IMG/VR virus record: IMGVR_UViG_2162886015_000002
Span: 1 to 61,570 of that record
From: a virus
DNA length: 61,570 nucleotides
Direction: 5' to 3' (one strand)
The notes beneath the pieces were generated by a model that saw only the letters and a program-made list of their open reading frames with translations, was not told where the DNA came from and did no database searches. This document shows positions 49,465 through 57,679 of the stretch, piece by piece. A program made the position numbers and the translations under genes. Position 1 is the first letter of the stretch; each line of letters starts with the position of its first letter.

Positions 49465-49773
49465 TTAAGCGAAGATCGTGACGTCGAACGTACCGGCGGC
49501 CAGCGTGTTCGCGGCGAGGCGCGGATTCAGCGTGACGTTGAAGCCAGCTTGGGTCTTGCCAGACACGAACGGCACCGCGTCCTGATTCGGCGTGACCTCG
49601 ACCGTGTAGTTGGCCGGCAGCTGCAAGCCGCCTACTGCGGTGACGACTGCGGCGCCCGCGCCGCTGCCCGCGACGTTTGCAACGCCGGGCAGGATGGCGA
49701 ATATCACGCGGTCCGGTTGTGCAGTCGGGCTGCTACCCGGCACGACATCGATCGTATGGATGGGAAGTCCCAT
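49465..49773 (-). CDS. Small beta-rich virion protein
   Basis: 102 residues (MGLPIHTIDVVPGSSPTAQP ...). Gly/Ala/Val rich, with an expected beta fold. Position after the portal suggests a capsid decoration or minor head protein. Confidence 0.55.
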   Translation of the reverse strand: MGLPIHTIDVVPGSSPTAQPDRVIFAILPGVANVAGSGAGAAVVTAVGGLQLPANYTVEVTPNQDAVPFVSGKTQAGFNVTLNPRLAANTLAAGTFDVTIFA

Positions 49774-49840
49774 TGAATGCTCCTGTGTCGGGCGAACGCC
49801 CAGAGGGTTGCCTTGCGGCGGTGAACAGGCGTTCGGCCTG

Positions 49841-51190
49841 CTATTCGATGCTGGTCAATGCGGGGTTAGCGGTCTTCGCGCCCTTGGCGGCTTCGATCGC
49901 GATCTGCGCATCGGCGCTCACCATGTCGCCGAACTTGCTCTGGAGCGGCGGCATATTGCGGCGCGCGCGGTACTCGTTCGGCGTGATGGCGTTGTTTTTG
50001 TATTCCTTCTCGTAGATGTCGGCCGTCGCCTTCTCATCCTCACGATCCAGACCACCCGGCGTCAGTTCGATGTTCGTGAAACCGAGCCGCCCCCAGATCA
50101 CCTCGCGATTGAAGTAGGCGCAGACGGTGCGCGTCACCGGCTTGATCGACAGATCCCAGTCGCGATCCTCGGCCACCTCGCCGTTGTTGCGATTGATGTT
50201 CTGCTCGACGCCGAGGTTCTGTGCACTGATCCCGAACGCCACCGAGATCTCGCGGATCACGAACTCCTGATACTTCAGGAAGAGGGCGTTGTCGTCCGTG
50301 CCGCGCAGGTTGAGCACCTTCGCGTCGGCGCCGCCAATGACCGGCGTTTGGCCCTGACCTTCGATGTCGTTGCGCCAGTAACCGCGGAACGCCTCGATGG
50401 TCGTCTGATCGGCCTGCTGGAGAAAGATCAGGTTCTGAGGGTGCGCATTCGCCGCGACGTCGCCGGCGTACTCAGCGACACCCAGCAGACGGTTGATCGT
50501 CTCGAACGCAACTTCGAGCGCGCCAAACGCGAACGGCGAATCGGTCGTGATCCGGTCGCGGATGTACACCAGTTCGCGATTCAGGATGTCGCGGCCCTGC
50601 GCCACGCCGACATTGCCGAAGCCGAATGTCTGGCAGTAGCGTGGCTTCGCCTCGTCGCCGTCCCAGTCCGCATAGATCTGGATGGACAACGCATCGACCG
50701 GCCACAACCATAGCGGGCGCAGCTTGTCGCCGCCAACCTGCTGCTCGATCGCGCCGGCGCCACACACCAGCAGATCTTCGACAACCTGCTGCAGCAGCGA
50801 ACTGAACGAATCGTCGTGGTTCGGGCTGAACAGGCACGCGGACGTGACGTCAATTTGCCGCTTGATCTCGCTGTTTTCAGCGATATCCTTCTTCACGCGC
50901 ACCGACCAGTCGAGCGAGCAGATCGAGCGGGTATAGAACTGGATGGCGCGCGTCGCATACGGCGTGCGGGAGAAATACCGCAGGTTCGCCGGGACCGGCT
51001 TGATCATCGGCCGCGAATCGCGCAGGTTCCACGATCCAACCTGGCGCATGCGCGCGTATTGCGACGTTACGCGATGCGGTTCGTGGCGCGGCCGGCCCGC
51101 GGTGATCGCACGCACCGCGCCGGTGACCGCACGCTTGATGCGCGTCCAGCGCGACGGCGGCGGTCGCTGATGCAGCTTCGTGTGATCCAT
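49841..51190 (-). CDS. Portal protein
   Basis: 449 residues. A basic N-terminus is followed by FSRTPYATRAIQFYTRSI, and ISVAFGISAQNLGVEQNINR and NAITPNEYRARRNMPPL near the C-terminus are classical portal motifs. It forms the dodecameric gate for DNA packaging. Eleven bases downstream of terminase. Confidence 0.87.
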   Translation of the reverse strand: MDHTKLHQRPPPSRWTRIKRAVTGAVRAITAGRPRHEPHRVTSQYARMRQVGSWNLRDSRPMIKPVPANLRYFSRTPYATRAIQFYTRSICSLDWSVRVKKDIAENSEIKRQIDVTSACLFSPNHDDSFSSLLQQVVEDLLVCGAGAIEQQVGGDKLRPLWLWPVDALSIQIYADWDGDEAKPRYCQTFGFGNVGVAQGRDILNRELVYIRDRITTDSPFAFGALEVAFETINRLLGVAEYAGDVAANAHPQNLIFLQQADQTTIEAFRGYWRNDIEGQGQTPVIGGADAKVLNLRGTDDNALFLKYQEFVIREISVAFGISAQNLGVEQNINRNNGEVAEDRDWDLSIKPVTRTVCAYFNREVIWGRLGFTNIELTPGGLDREDEKATADIYEKEYKNNAITPNEYRARRNMPPLQSKFGDMVSADAQIAIEAAKGAKTANPALTSIE

Positions 51191-51200
51191 GAAAGGTCCG

Positions 51201-52733
51201 TTAGATTGAGCCGAACGCCAACGTGCTACGGTGCTCGGCGAGCGCGTAGCACGCGCTGTCGCCCTTGTCCGGACTGCGGCCGATCCGCTTCTTGATCTCG
51301 TCCTTGGTCTCGACCTGAATACCGCGAGGTGTGCGCTTGTAGCGCGGCGCGCACAGGTCGGCGAAGAGCTCGCGATCGGGCGGAAGAGCCAAGTCGTACC
51401 CGTTCACCGGATCCAATGCCTCACGCATGCGCCACCAGAGCTGGGCGCGCAGGTTCGCAAAGCCGAAGATGCCGGTTATATCCAGCTCGTCCGTGCCGGC
51501 CGCGCCGCTGACGCCCCAGATCTTGTCGCCGATTGCAGCGTGAATCAGGTCGTATGGCGATGCGCCGACGCCTACGACGTCCAGGTTGACGACAGTGGAG
51601 GCGTCGCGCAGGTTGAATACTTGAGCGGCCACCACGTGGCCATCCGGCGTGTCGGCACCGGGATAGCAAATCTGCTCGGCGAACCAGTTGCCGTAACGCG
51701 GGCTGTGAATCGTGTTGTCTTGTCCGCCGCGCGCCACGTCGACGCCGAGCGCGGTCATGGGGATGGCCGGTTGTCGCCGGGTCTTCCACCGCTCCTGTGC
51801 TGCGCGGATCCATTCGGACGGAATGATCTGGTAGGCGTCATCCTCGCGGCCCGCAGCGAAGTCGCCCAGCAGCATCTTTGAACGCAACGGCTCGGGCAGC
51901 GCCTGCAGCTTGGCGATGTACCCCGATTCCATATAGAAGGGGTTGTCCGTCACGCGCGCCGGGATGAAAGTGCGCGTCTGCGGCTTGATGATGTCGACTG
52001 CGTCGAACTTCGAGCGGTCGAAGTCATAGACCTGCTCACCTTCGACAATGACAAACTCGCTGCCGTCCGCGCACTCAATCTGGCGCCCCTCGACGGCTGC
52101 GTACCAGCGAAGCTCGCCTGGCGCGGCCGGGTTCGGATGCTGAGGATCAAGCCACGCGGCAAACCAGTCGATCAACCAGTCGCCGGTCGCATCGGTCGGC
52201 GGGTTGGAGCACAGCAGCACCTGACAGCGCTGCGATGGATCCTCGCTGCGGTTCCAGCCGGCGATGAACTCGACCTGCGACTCAAGGAAGTTGGCCGCCT
52301 CGTCGAACACCTTCAGATCGTGCGGGCGCCCCTGATACTTGAGCTTGTCCGTCTCATGCTGGACCGAGCCGAACTCGACGATGCGACGCTTACCGCCGAA
52401 CTCACAGCGCCATACGCCCTTGCCGGAGTTGAATACGCCGTACTCGCCGTACAGGTCGTTGGCGCGATCAATGATTCCGGATAGCTGCGGATACTCGCGA
52501 CGCAGGATCAAGGCGCGCTGGTGGTGCGTGAGCGCTTTGCCGAGAGCCAGATCGGTCTTGCCGCCGCCCGCCGCACCACCGTACAGGATGACGTCGGCGC
52601 GACATTCGTACGCCTGCGTCTGCGGCCCGGGGAGGGGCTTCCACGTGAGCCGGTTACGCGCTTTGAGCGTCTGCAGGAGCGCCAGCTTGTCGGCCGCGCT
52701 CCATGTTCGCCAGTTCTGCCTCGATTGCTGCAT
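51201..52733 (-). CDS. Terminase large subunit
   Basis: 510 residues. Walker A GGAAGGGKT (52-60), Walker B KVFDEA (141-146) and a nuclease start at GVDVARGG (330-337). It packages DNA into the prohead. The start lies 80 bases inside the small-subunit gene in another frame, a strong overlap suggesting translational coupling. Confidence 0.9.
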   Translation of the reverse strand: MQQSRQNWRTWSAADKLALLQTLKARNRLTWKPLPGPQTQAYECRADVILYGGAAGGGKTDLALGKALTHHQRALILRREYPQLSGIIDRANDLYGEYGVFNSGKGVWRCEFGGKRRIVEFGSVQHETDKLKYQGRPHDLKVFDEAANFLESQVEFIAGWNRSEDPSQRCQVLLCSNPPTDATGDWLIDWFAAWLDPQHPNPAAPGELRWYAAVEGRQIECADGSEFVIVEGEQVYDFDRSKFDAVDIIKPQTRTFIPARVTDNPFYMESGYIAKLQALPEPLRSKMLLGDFAAGREDDAYQIIPSEWIRAAQERWKTRRQPAIPMTALGVDVARGGQDNTIHSPRYGNWFAEQICYPGADTPDGHVVAAQVFNLRDASTVVNLDVVGVGASPYDLIHAAIGDKIWGVSGAAGTDELDITGIFGFANLRAQLWWRMREALDPVNGYDLALPPDRELFADLCAPRYKRTPRGIQVETKDEIKKRIGRSPDKGDSACYALAEHRSTLAFGSI

Positions 52734-53211
52734 CGATATCTTTCACGTCGGCAGAGTTGGGCGCGTCGAGGCCGCGTATCTTGCGGATGGACGCGACTGC
52801 GGCGCCGGTGGCTTCGACGATGATCTTGATTTCCTTCGGGTCCTGAGACTTTTCGGCGGCGACTTCGAGGTTCAACAGGCAGTGCCGGTTGATGCGGAGC
52901 GCCCGCTCCATGTCGAGGATGTCCTGCTGCGCCGCATCCTCAATCGTTGCGAGTACGCTCTGCGTACCGGCATGCGTACCAGACTGCGTACTTTCTTGCG
53001 TACCGGCTTTGGCGGTGCTCGCAAAGTGCGCATTGACGATGGCACGCTTGGTGGCACCGGGATCGCGCAGCCAGCCTTTAGCCTTGGCGCGCTTCCGGAT
53101 CGCACCCTCAGTGATCCCGTGCTTCTCGGCGATCGCGCGCAACGAATGGACGCCTGCGCGGTACTCGCCTTCGATGGCGACCCAGTCAGGCTCTTTCTTG
53201 TTTGCCGCCAT
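52654..53211 (-). CDS. Terminase small subunit
   Basis: 185 residues. HSLRAIAEKHGITEGAIRKRAKAKGW (residues about 22-47) is the DNA-binding HTH found in small terminases; the middle (about 65-90) is Thr/Gln-rich. It picks the packaging site and loads the large subunit. It is the first of the packaging genes. Confidence 0.8.
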   Translation of the reverse strand: MAANKKEPDWVAIEGEYRAGVHSLRAIAEKHGITEGAIRKRAKAKGWLRDPGATKRAIVNAHFASTAKAGTQESTQSGTHAGTQSVLATIEDAAQQDILDMERALRINRHCLLNLEVAAEKSQDPKEIKIIVEATGAAVASIRKIRGLDAPNSADVKDIDAAIEAELANMERGRQAGAPADAQSA

Positions 53212-53343
53212 GATGGTTCAGTAAAGAAGTGCCAGCCGCCCAGCGCCGCTTGGAAACCGGCTTGCACCGGCAAAGGAGGTGGGCAGTACCCTGTCGGCTG
53301 ACTGCCGCGGTTGTCCGCACTCACGGCTTGCGGGATGAAAATG

Positions 53344-53910
53344 TCAGGCTGGCGCTGTCAACGGCTCCCAGCGCACGCCACCATCGTCCGTGAACTCGAA
53401 CGACAGTCCGAGATGTTGCTCGATCGTCGCGCGGTCTTCAGGCGATGCGTCCATCAGGTGGACGGTGTAGAACTTGTCGTACGTCGTCGGGGCGGCAATC
53501 GAGTACTGCACCCAATTATCGCGATCCGGCAGCCGTGCGCCCGTACGTTCGTCGTATCGCGGCTCCGGTCGGTATTCCCAGCCTTCGCCATCCGGCTTGT
53601 GACTGCACGATGACCGGATCTCGCGCATGCCGGCGTGCGGATTCGGGATGCCGTCGAAATAAGCCTTATGCGGCCAGCCGTACTTCCGGTCAGCCCAATG
53701 GCCCTTGGCACCGGCACGGATCGCGGCGGCAACGTCGGCAGGGTGCATGGAGCCGCAGTAACCGCATGAACGCAGCCGACCGACCGCCATACCACCAGCA
53801 GCGGTGTCCGGAGCCTTGGCTTCGCGCCACGGCACCAAGCCGTCGGGATTGCTCTCGCGGCCATAGTGATTCATGCCGTGCCGGTGCGCGATGCTTTTCG
53901 GTTCGTCCAT
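53344..53910 (-). CDS. Conserved phage hypothetical upstream of terminase
   Basis: 188 residues from ATG 53910. RSCGYCGSMHPADVAAAIRAG with CGYC may bind a metal. WADRKYGWPHKAYFDGIPNP and PEDRATIEQHLGLSFEFTD are conserved-looking. The open frame extends 78 codons further, but that part covers a terminator hairpin and was not taken as coding. Confidence 0.6.
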   Translation of the reverse strand: MDEPKSIAHRHGMNHYGRESNPDGLVPWREAKAPDTAAGGMAVGRLRSCGYCGSMHPADVAAAIRAGAKGHWADRKYGWPHKAYFDGIPNPHAGMREIRSSCSHKPDGEGWEYRPEPRYDERTGARLPDRDNWVQYSIAAPTTYDKFYTVHLMDASPEDRATIEQHLGLSFEFTDDGGVRWEPLTAPA

Positions 53911-53920
53911 ACGGGGCTCG

Positions 53921-53949
53921 AAAGAAAGAAGCCCGGCGCGAAGCCGGGC
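53921..53949 (-). terminator. Intrinsic terminator in the late unit
   Basis: GCCCGGC and GCCGGGC around a 5-base loop, followed by TTCTTTCTTT on the minus strand. Confidence 0.65.
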
Positions 53950-54129
53950 GAATCCAACGACTCTCATCGTGGAGGAGACAGGTTGAGGGAATCCACTACC
54001 GCGCGCCACATATAAGGCTGATGCGGTCAACGTGGCGGGCTCTGGTGGTTCCGGTATCGGTGAAGCCTCACCAAGCACAGAGGCGGTCTCGCAATGTGCT
54101 GCCGGGTCAATCCAGAGCGCTGTCACCCT

Positions 54130-54201
54130 CAGCGAAGCGCGCAACCCGTACGCCGCTCGGGCGCGCTCGGCCGGCCATGCCAGCAGTCTCGCGCTTCGCT
54201 G
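54130..54201. repeat. 12-bp inverted repeat with 48-base centre
   Basis: CAGCGAAGCGCG (54130-54141) and CGCGCTTCGCTG (54190-54201) are exact complements. A smaller CCCG/CGGG pair lies inside. A folded RNA or a protein-binding site is possible. Confidence 0.7.
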
Positions 54202-54272
54202 AAGGAGCCCGGTGCCGCGCGGGGATGATCCGTGCAGCCGACCTGCACGTCGCGGAACTGGGCAAAAGTGAG

Positions 54273-54470
54273 TTAATGGCGGATGGCAAACATGGCTTGC
54301 GCGGCCTCGGCGGGCGTGAGCCCCGATACGTAATAGCCGTGCATCTGCTCATACGCCTGCAGGGTGGGCCGCCACGGCGGCACGATATAACCTGCGACAA
54401 CCGCTTCGTCGAAGGCGACCCGCGTCCATTCTGTCAGGGCGGCTTGCTCGGCCTCGGTCAGGTTGTCCAC
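54273..54470 (-). CDS. Small hypothetical protein
   Basis: 65 residues from GTG 54470, three bases after the previous stop. NLTEAEQAALTEWTRVAF, then YIVPPWRPTLQAYEQM. It is the second gene of the late unit. Function unknown. Confidence 0.55.
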   Translation of the reverse strand: MDNLTEAEQAALTEWTRVAFDEAVVAGYIVPPWRPTLQAYEQMHGYYVSGLTPAEAAQAMFAIRH

Positions 54471-54473
54471 GGA

Positions 54474-54557
54474 TCAATCCTGCGTGAGGATGTCGTGCAG
54501 CGCGATAGCGGCGACGAGCACACAGACCACAATCGCCACGGCCTTGATGAGGAACAT
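54474..54557 (-). CDS. 27-residue membrane peptide
   Basis: MFLIKAVAIVVCVLVAAIAL followed by a short polar end. GGGAGATCACC precedes ATG. First gene after the late promoter and terminator. Possibly a holin-like or signalling peptide; role unknown. Confidence 0.55.
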   Translation of the reverse strand: MFLIKAVAIVVCVLVAAIALHDILTQD

Positions 54558-54583
54558 GGTGATCTCCCGCGAGCGGAAACGAA

Positions 54584-54616
54584 AAAGCCGCGCGAGCTGT
54601 TGGCTGGCGCGGCTTT
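54584..54616 (-). terminator. Terminator directly after the late promoter (tR'-like)
   Basis: AAAGCCGCGC and GCGCGGCTTT form a 10-bp stem, with TTTTT beyond it on the minus strand. The stem begins about 21 bases after the predicted late transcription start, as tR' does after PR' in lambdoid phages. Confidence 0.85.
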
Positions 54617-54643
54617 AGAGGGTATTCCGGTGAGTCTGGCGAA

Positions 54644-54672
54644 ATACTATGTGAGTTGTCGCAGAAAATCAA
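54644..54672 (-). promoter_or_regulatory. Late promoter (PR'-like)
   Basis: On the minus strand TTGATT (54672-54667) and TAGTAT (54649-54644) with a 17-base spacer. It lies just after the Q-like gene. The start point should be near 54637, with a strong terminator immediately after. Confidence 0.75.
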
Positions 54673-54685
54673 GCATATTTCGCGC

Positions 54686-55348
54686 TCAATCGTACGCCAG
54701 ATCAGCCTCGCGGCGATTCGCAATGTCGGCAGATTTCGCGGGCGATTCATCGGCCACAAACTCCTCGGTTTCGACGACGCCCTGCGCCTTGAATTTGGCG
54801 TCGAGGCGGGCGATTCCGAGGTTCTCCATGGCGCGGTATTGCTTCGCCATCCAGATTGATGCGCGGTACAGCTTATCCTTCGTCACCTTGAATTCGTCGG
54901 CGAGGTCGCGAAAGGATAGTGCGTCGCGCTCAGATTTCGGCAGGTAATGGCGGGCGGTCAGCTTTGCGCACGGCTTCAGACCAAGGCCGCAACTACGACG
55001 CGCGTGCAGCGCCAGGCGCACCACGCCGGCCTGCTTGTCTTCTCCGATCCCGTAGCGTGCCAGCAGGGCGCCGCGCTCGGTCGACGGCAGCCGGTCGCGC
55101 ACGGCCGCGACGATCATCGCGCATTGGCCGCGCACCTCTATCTGATCAAGGCCTGAGAAATTGACGGTCTCCGAAGGCGCCCCCTTCAGCTGGTCGAGCC
55201 AGACCTGCTGACGTTTGGACAGGCTCGGCGCCACCTCCATCACCTTGATAAGGAACTGCCTGAACTTGTTTTCTCCCATCGCAGGTACTGACAGGATGAG
55301 AAACGACACGTGGAGGGCCTGCTCTGTGCTCTCGAAAATAGCGTCCAT
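54686..55348 (-). CDS. Candidate Q-like late antiterminator
   Basis: 220 residues. It starts MDAIFESTEQALHVSFLIL and has EVRGQCAMIVAAVRDRLP, a pattern of Burkholderia phage late regulators. The C-terminal half (SFRDLADEFKVTKDKLYRAS) looks like an HTH. It is the last gene before a promoter with a terminator close behind and a very long gene set with many terminators, which is the job of Q. The family is not proven by sequence alone. Confidence 0.55.
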   Translation of the reverse strand: MDAIFESTEQALHVSFLILSVPAMGENKFRQFLIKVMEVAPSLSKRQQVWLDQLKGAPSETVNFSGLDQIEVRGQCAMIVAAVRDRLPSTERGALLARYGIGEDKQAGVVRLALHARRSCGLGLKPCAKLTARHYLPKSERDALSFRDLADEFKVTKDKLYRASIWMAKQYRAMENLGIARLDAKFKAQGVVETEEFVADESPAKSADIANRREADLAYD

Positions 55349-55361
55349 ATGGTTTCTCTCT

Positions 55362-55604
55362 TTAGTTTTTGCTGCTTTTACGTTTCTTGGCCACCTTGGT
55401 GGCGACTGCTGTTACTGAGTACTTCGGGCACCGGTCCGCCTCATACAGGTCTTGCACTGCCTTGCGCATGCCTTTCTTGCAGGTGAATTTCTCGAAACCG
55501 GGTGTTCTGTCCTGCTCGCTGAACCGGCAGCCGTGACAGCAGTCGCGCTGCTTGCGTTGCAGCACGATCACTGGATCGTCGGCGAGCGGCCAGTTCTGGC
55601 TCAA
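55362..55604 (-). CDS. Small Cys-rich hypothetical protein
   Basis: 80 residues from TTG 55604, which overlaps the stop of the DUF1364 gene (TTGA). DCCHGCRFSEQD and FTCKKGMRKAVQDLYEADRC place five Cys in the middle, with a Lys-rich end. The TTG start is chosen by the coupling; a longer frame is open upstream. Probably zinc-binding. Confidence 0.5.
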   Translation of the reverse strand: MSQNWPLADDPVIVLQRKQRDCCHGCRFSEQDRTPGFEKFTCKKGMRKAVQDLYEADRCPKYSVTAVATKVAKKRKSSKN

Positions 55605-55942
55605 ATCACACCCTTGGCGTGCAACCTGACGATTGAACGGATGTGGCCTTCGAACCACGCGACGACGACTTCCGCGTAAGTCATGCCGCGCGGCGGTGGC
55701 CTCTGACCGTCGTACACCGCATCGCATGCGGTGCACGCGTATGCGCCGCAGAGGTCGTCAGCCTTGAGCGCACCAGCTTTGCCGCCAGCGCCGCCGCGGT
55801 AGTGACTCCAGATCGTCGCCGCCGGATCGCAGAGGCATGCGCCGGGCAGCCGAACGAGACATTCCTCATCGCGCGCGGAATCGCGGATCTTTTGGTTCCT
55901 GTAAGTTCTCACCTTGGTGAAGCCGATCAGGCGCGCGGTCAT
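55601..55942 (-). CDS. DUF1364 (Ref/NinX-type nuclease-like)
   Basis: 113 residues. KIRDSARDEECLVRLPGAC, SHYRGGAGGKAGALKADDL and ACTACDAVYDGQ match DUF1364. Members are related to RecA-dependent Ref-type HNH nucleases. It is part of the nin-like group with NinB and RusA. Confidence 0.8.
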   Translation of the reverse strand: MTARLIGFTKVRTYRNQKIRDSARDEECLVRLPGACLCDPAATIWSHYRGGAGGKAGALKADDLCGAYACTACDAVYDGQRPPPRGMTYAEVVVAWFEGHIRSIVRLHAKGVI

Positions 55943-56556
55943 GAGCTCGGCCCTTCCACGTTTCTGGCTGCGTTACCGAAAAGGGCGCACGCCGCATCGA
56001 ATAAAGTGGAATACCGCCCAAGGAAATAGCTCTTCTTATTCCTTCGGATGGAGACCGCCCACTTGCCGCGCTTGGCGACCCATGAAACTCCTGAGACGCC
56101 GCCCGATGCCTTTCTGACTGGCGAGAAAATCGCGTCCTCATCACTCCAGCCCAGATCGAGTCGCTTCCAGATAGTGTCGGCGTCAACTCCAGAGACGCGG
56201 CTCCATTCGGCCATCGTCCGCGTCTCGCCGCGTGCAATGAGTTTGCGGTTCGTCTTGACGTTGTTCGCCTGCTCGACGAGCGTCGCCCAACGACAATTGC
56301 CCGGCTGATAGTTGCCAGCGCCGTCCGGGTAGCGATCAATCGAGTATTCAGGACCAGGCTTCGCCCCCATGTCTGAGAGGAACGCCTCGAACGACTCGCG
56401 CCAGCGCTCACACACCGAAATTCCTTTGGCGCCGTACTTTTCGTAGCCGCCGCTACCGGGACAATGGCATCGTGCTTTGATCGCACACCACGTCGTGTAT
56501 TCAGAGGTGGGTTCCCCGTCCTTTGTGTGGCCGTGGGTCTCGTTGAAATGCCTCAT
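55939..56556 (-). CDS. HNH-like endonuclease with AP2 domain (mobile)
   Basis: 205 residues. HGHTKDGEPTSEYTTW, YEKYGAKGISVCERW and SIDRYPDGAGNYQPGNCRW are typical of phage HNH-like homing proteins. VSGVSWVAKRGKWAVSI is an AP2 domain. It sits between ninB and DUF1364 with ATGA overlaps at both ends, so it is inserted without breaking coupling. Confidence 0.85.
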   Translation of the reverse strand: MRHFNETHGHTKDGEPTSEYTTWCAIKARCHCPGSGGYEKYGAKGISVCERWRESFEAFLSDMGAKPGPEYSIDRYPDGAGNYQPGNCRWATLVEQANNVKTNRKLIARGETRTMAEWSRVSGVDADTIWKRLDLGWSDEDAIFSPVRKASGGVSGVSWVAKRGKWAVSIRRNKKSYFLGRYSTLFDAACALFGNAARNVEGPSS

Positions 56557-56975
56557 TCGAATTGCACTCCCAGGTCGGCCGCTGCGTATGCCTCGACATC
56601 CTTGATGTACTTGGACATCCGCTTCAGGCTGATATGGCCGCGCGCTACCGAACTGCGCTTCAGCACGATTTCGCCGCTTGGTGTGGTGATCTCGCGCGTC
56701 GGCAGGAACATCTTGGCCAGTTCCTCATGCCATGCGTCCTTATCGAACCGGCGCCCCTCGATCCATGCCTGCTCGGCGATCGTCTTCACGACCACGCCGA
56801 AGTAGTAGCGGATCTGTTCGTCAAGGCGGTCCGTTTCCTCCTCGGTGATGATCACGCGCAGAGGTTTGCCTTTATCGGCGAACGCCGGCGCATTCGATTT
56901 GACGAAGGCGACGAGTGAAGACCAGATGCCGCCGTCGCGGAGAACGAACTCTCGGTAGAGGTTAGCTTCGCTCAT
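56553..56975 (-). CDS. ninB: NinB-like recombination protein
   Basis: 140 residues. NLYREFVLRDGGIWSSL, KGKPLRVIITEEE, IAEQAWIEGRRFD and KYIKDVEAYAAADLGVQF match the NinB/Orf family. It binds single-stranded DNA and replaces RecFOR functions in lambda recombination. Confidence 0.85.
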   Translation of the reverse strand: MSEANLYREFVLRDGGIWSSLVAFVKSNAPAFADKGKPLRVIITEEETDRLDEQIRYYFGVVVKTIAEQAWIEGRRFDKDAWHEELAKMFLPTREITTPSGEIVLKRSSVARGHISLKRMSKYIKDVEAYAAADLGVQFE

Positions 56976-56978
56976 CGT

Positions 56979-57143
56979 TCAATATCTCCGGTGGGGATAT
57001 TTCTTCACGTCAGCCGCTGCTTTCTCACGCTCGACGCGCCAGCGAGACTCGCGCGGCGTCTCTTGTGCGGGCACGGGTTTCTGTTCGGTCTGCTCGCGGA
57101 TGGCCTTAGCCTGGTCGCGGATGATGGGGTCGTGTGAGTTCAC
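56979..57143 (-). CDS. Small basic hypothetical protein
   Basis: 54 residues from GTG 57143, overlapping the previous stop (GTGA). NSHDPIIRDQAKAIREQ, rich in Lys and Arg. A longer open frame upstream is only a shadow of the HTH gene. Confidence 0.5.
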   Translation of the reverse strand: MNSHDPIIRDQAKAIREQTEQKPVPAQETPRESRWRVEREKAAADVKKYPHRRY

Positions 57144-57679
57144 GCTGTCACCTCGTCGGGAACGTCCATCGGTTGCGCAAAGACGCGCCCGGAACAGCCA
57201 GCCGGCGGCCGAACGAGACCGGTGGCGACCGCAAATGGATTGACCGGTTTTCTCTTCTGACGATGGGTAAGAGGGCGAGCTGCATCCGGCCGCGCGCCAA
57301 GAGCCCAGATAGCGGATGGCTTTTTCATCCTGGGCAACCATTCGCACACGTAGACGATCCTGCCGCGCCGATGATTGAGCAGCTTGTACACGGCCGAAGT
57401 GTGGATTCCAGTGGCCGCCGTGATCTGGTCGGCCGTCATGCCACCGTCAGCCTCGCGCATTGCTTTTTCGATACGCTCCCAGTTCTCGCTGTAGTGGGGC
57501 TGGACATAATCGGCGGGGCGCTGCATACCTCGGTAGTAAGCACGACTCCGGATCCCGTCTTCGTTGTGGCGCGGGATGGCTGCGATGATGTCCCGGATTT
57601 CGGCCCCGGCCTCGTACATGCGACGCAAGGTCGCTTCCTCGGCGGTCGTCCACAATTTGTAATTTTCTCGCTTGCCCAT
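57140..57679 (-). CDS. HTH/SANT-like DNA-binding protein
   Basis: 179 residues. LWTTAEEATLRRMYEAGAE (residues 9-27) and AIPRHNEDGIRSRAYYRG look like a GcrA/SANT-type HTH. A second winged-type HTH is GGMTADQITAATGIHTSAVY (near 78-97). Probably a regulator of phage or host genes. TAATG coupling to RusA. Confidence 0.65.
   Translation of the reverse strand: MGKRENYKLWTTAEEATLRRMYEAGAEIRDIIAAIPRHNEDGIRSRAYYRGMQRPADYVQPHYSENWERIEKAMREADGGMTADQITAATGIHTSAVYKLLNHRRGRIVYVCEWLPRMKKPSAIWALGARPDAARPLTHRQKRKPVNPFAVATGLVRPPAGCSGRVFAQPMDVPDEVTA

Larger units (their letters stand above)
53911..54272 (-). other. 362-bp non-coding region upstream of terminase; possible packaging site
   Basis: No convincing gene. 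It has a terminator-like hairpin at 53921-53949 and a perfect 12-bp inverted repeat (54130-54141 and 54190-54201) enclosing a GC-rich segment with a GGCCGGCC palindrome. A cos or pac site close to the terminase genes would be normal, but nothing here proves it. Confidence 0.4.

Noticed and set aside
53911-54144. An N-terminal extension of the gene upstream of terminase
   Set aside because: The extra frame crosses a terminator hairpin and has an unstructured, Pro/Arg-rich look.
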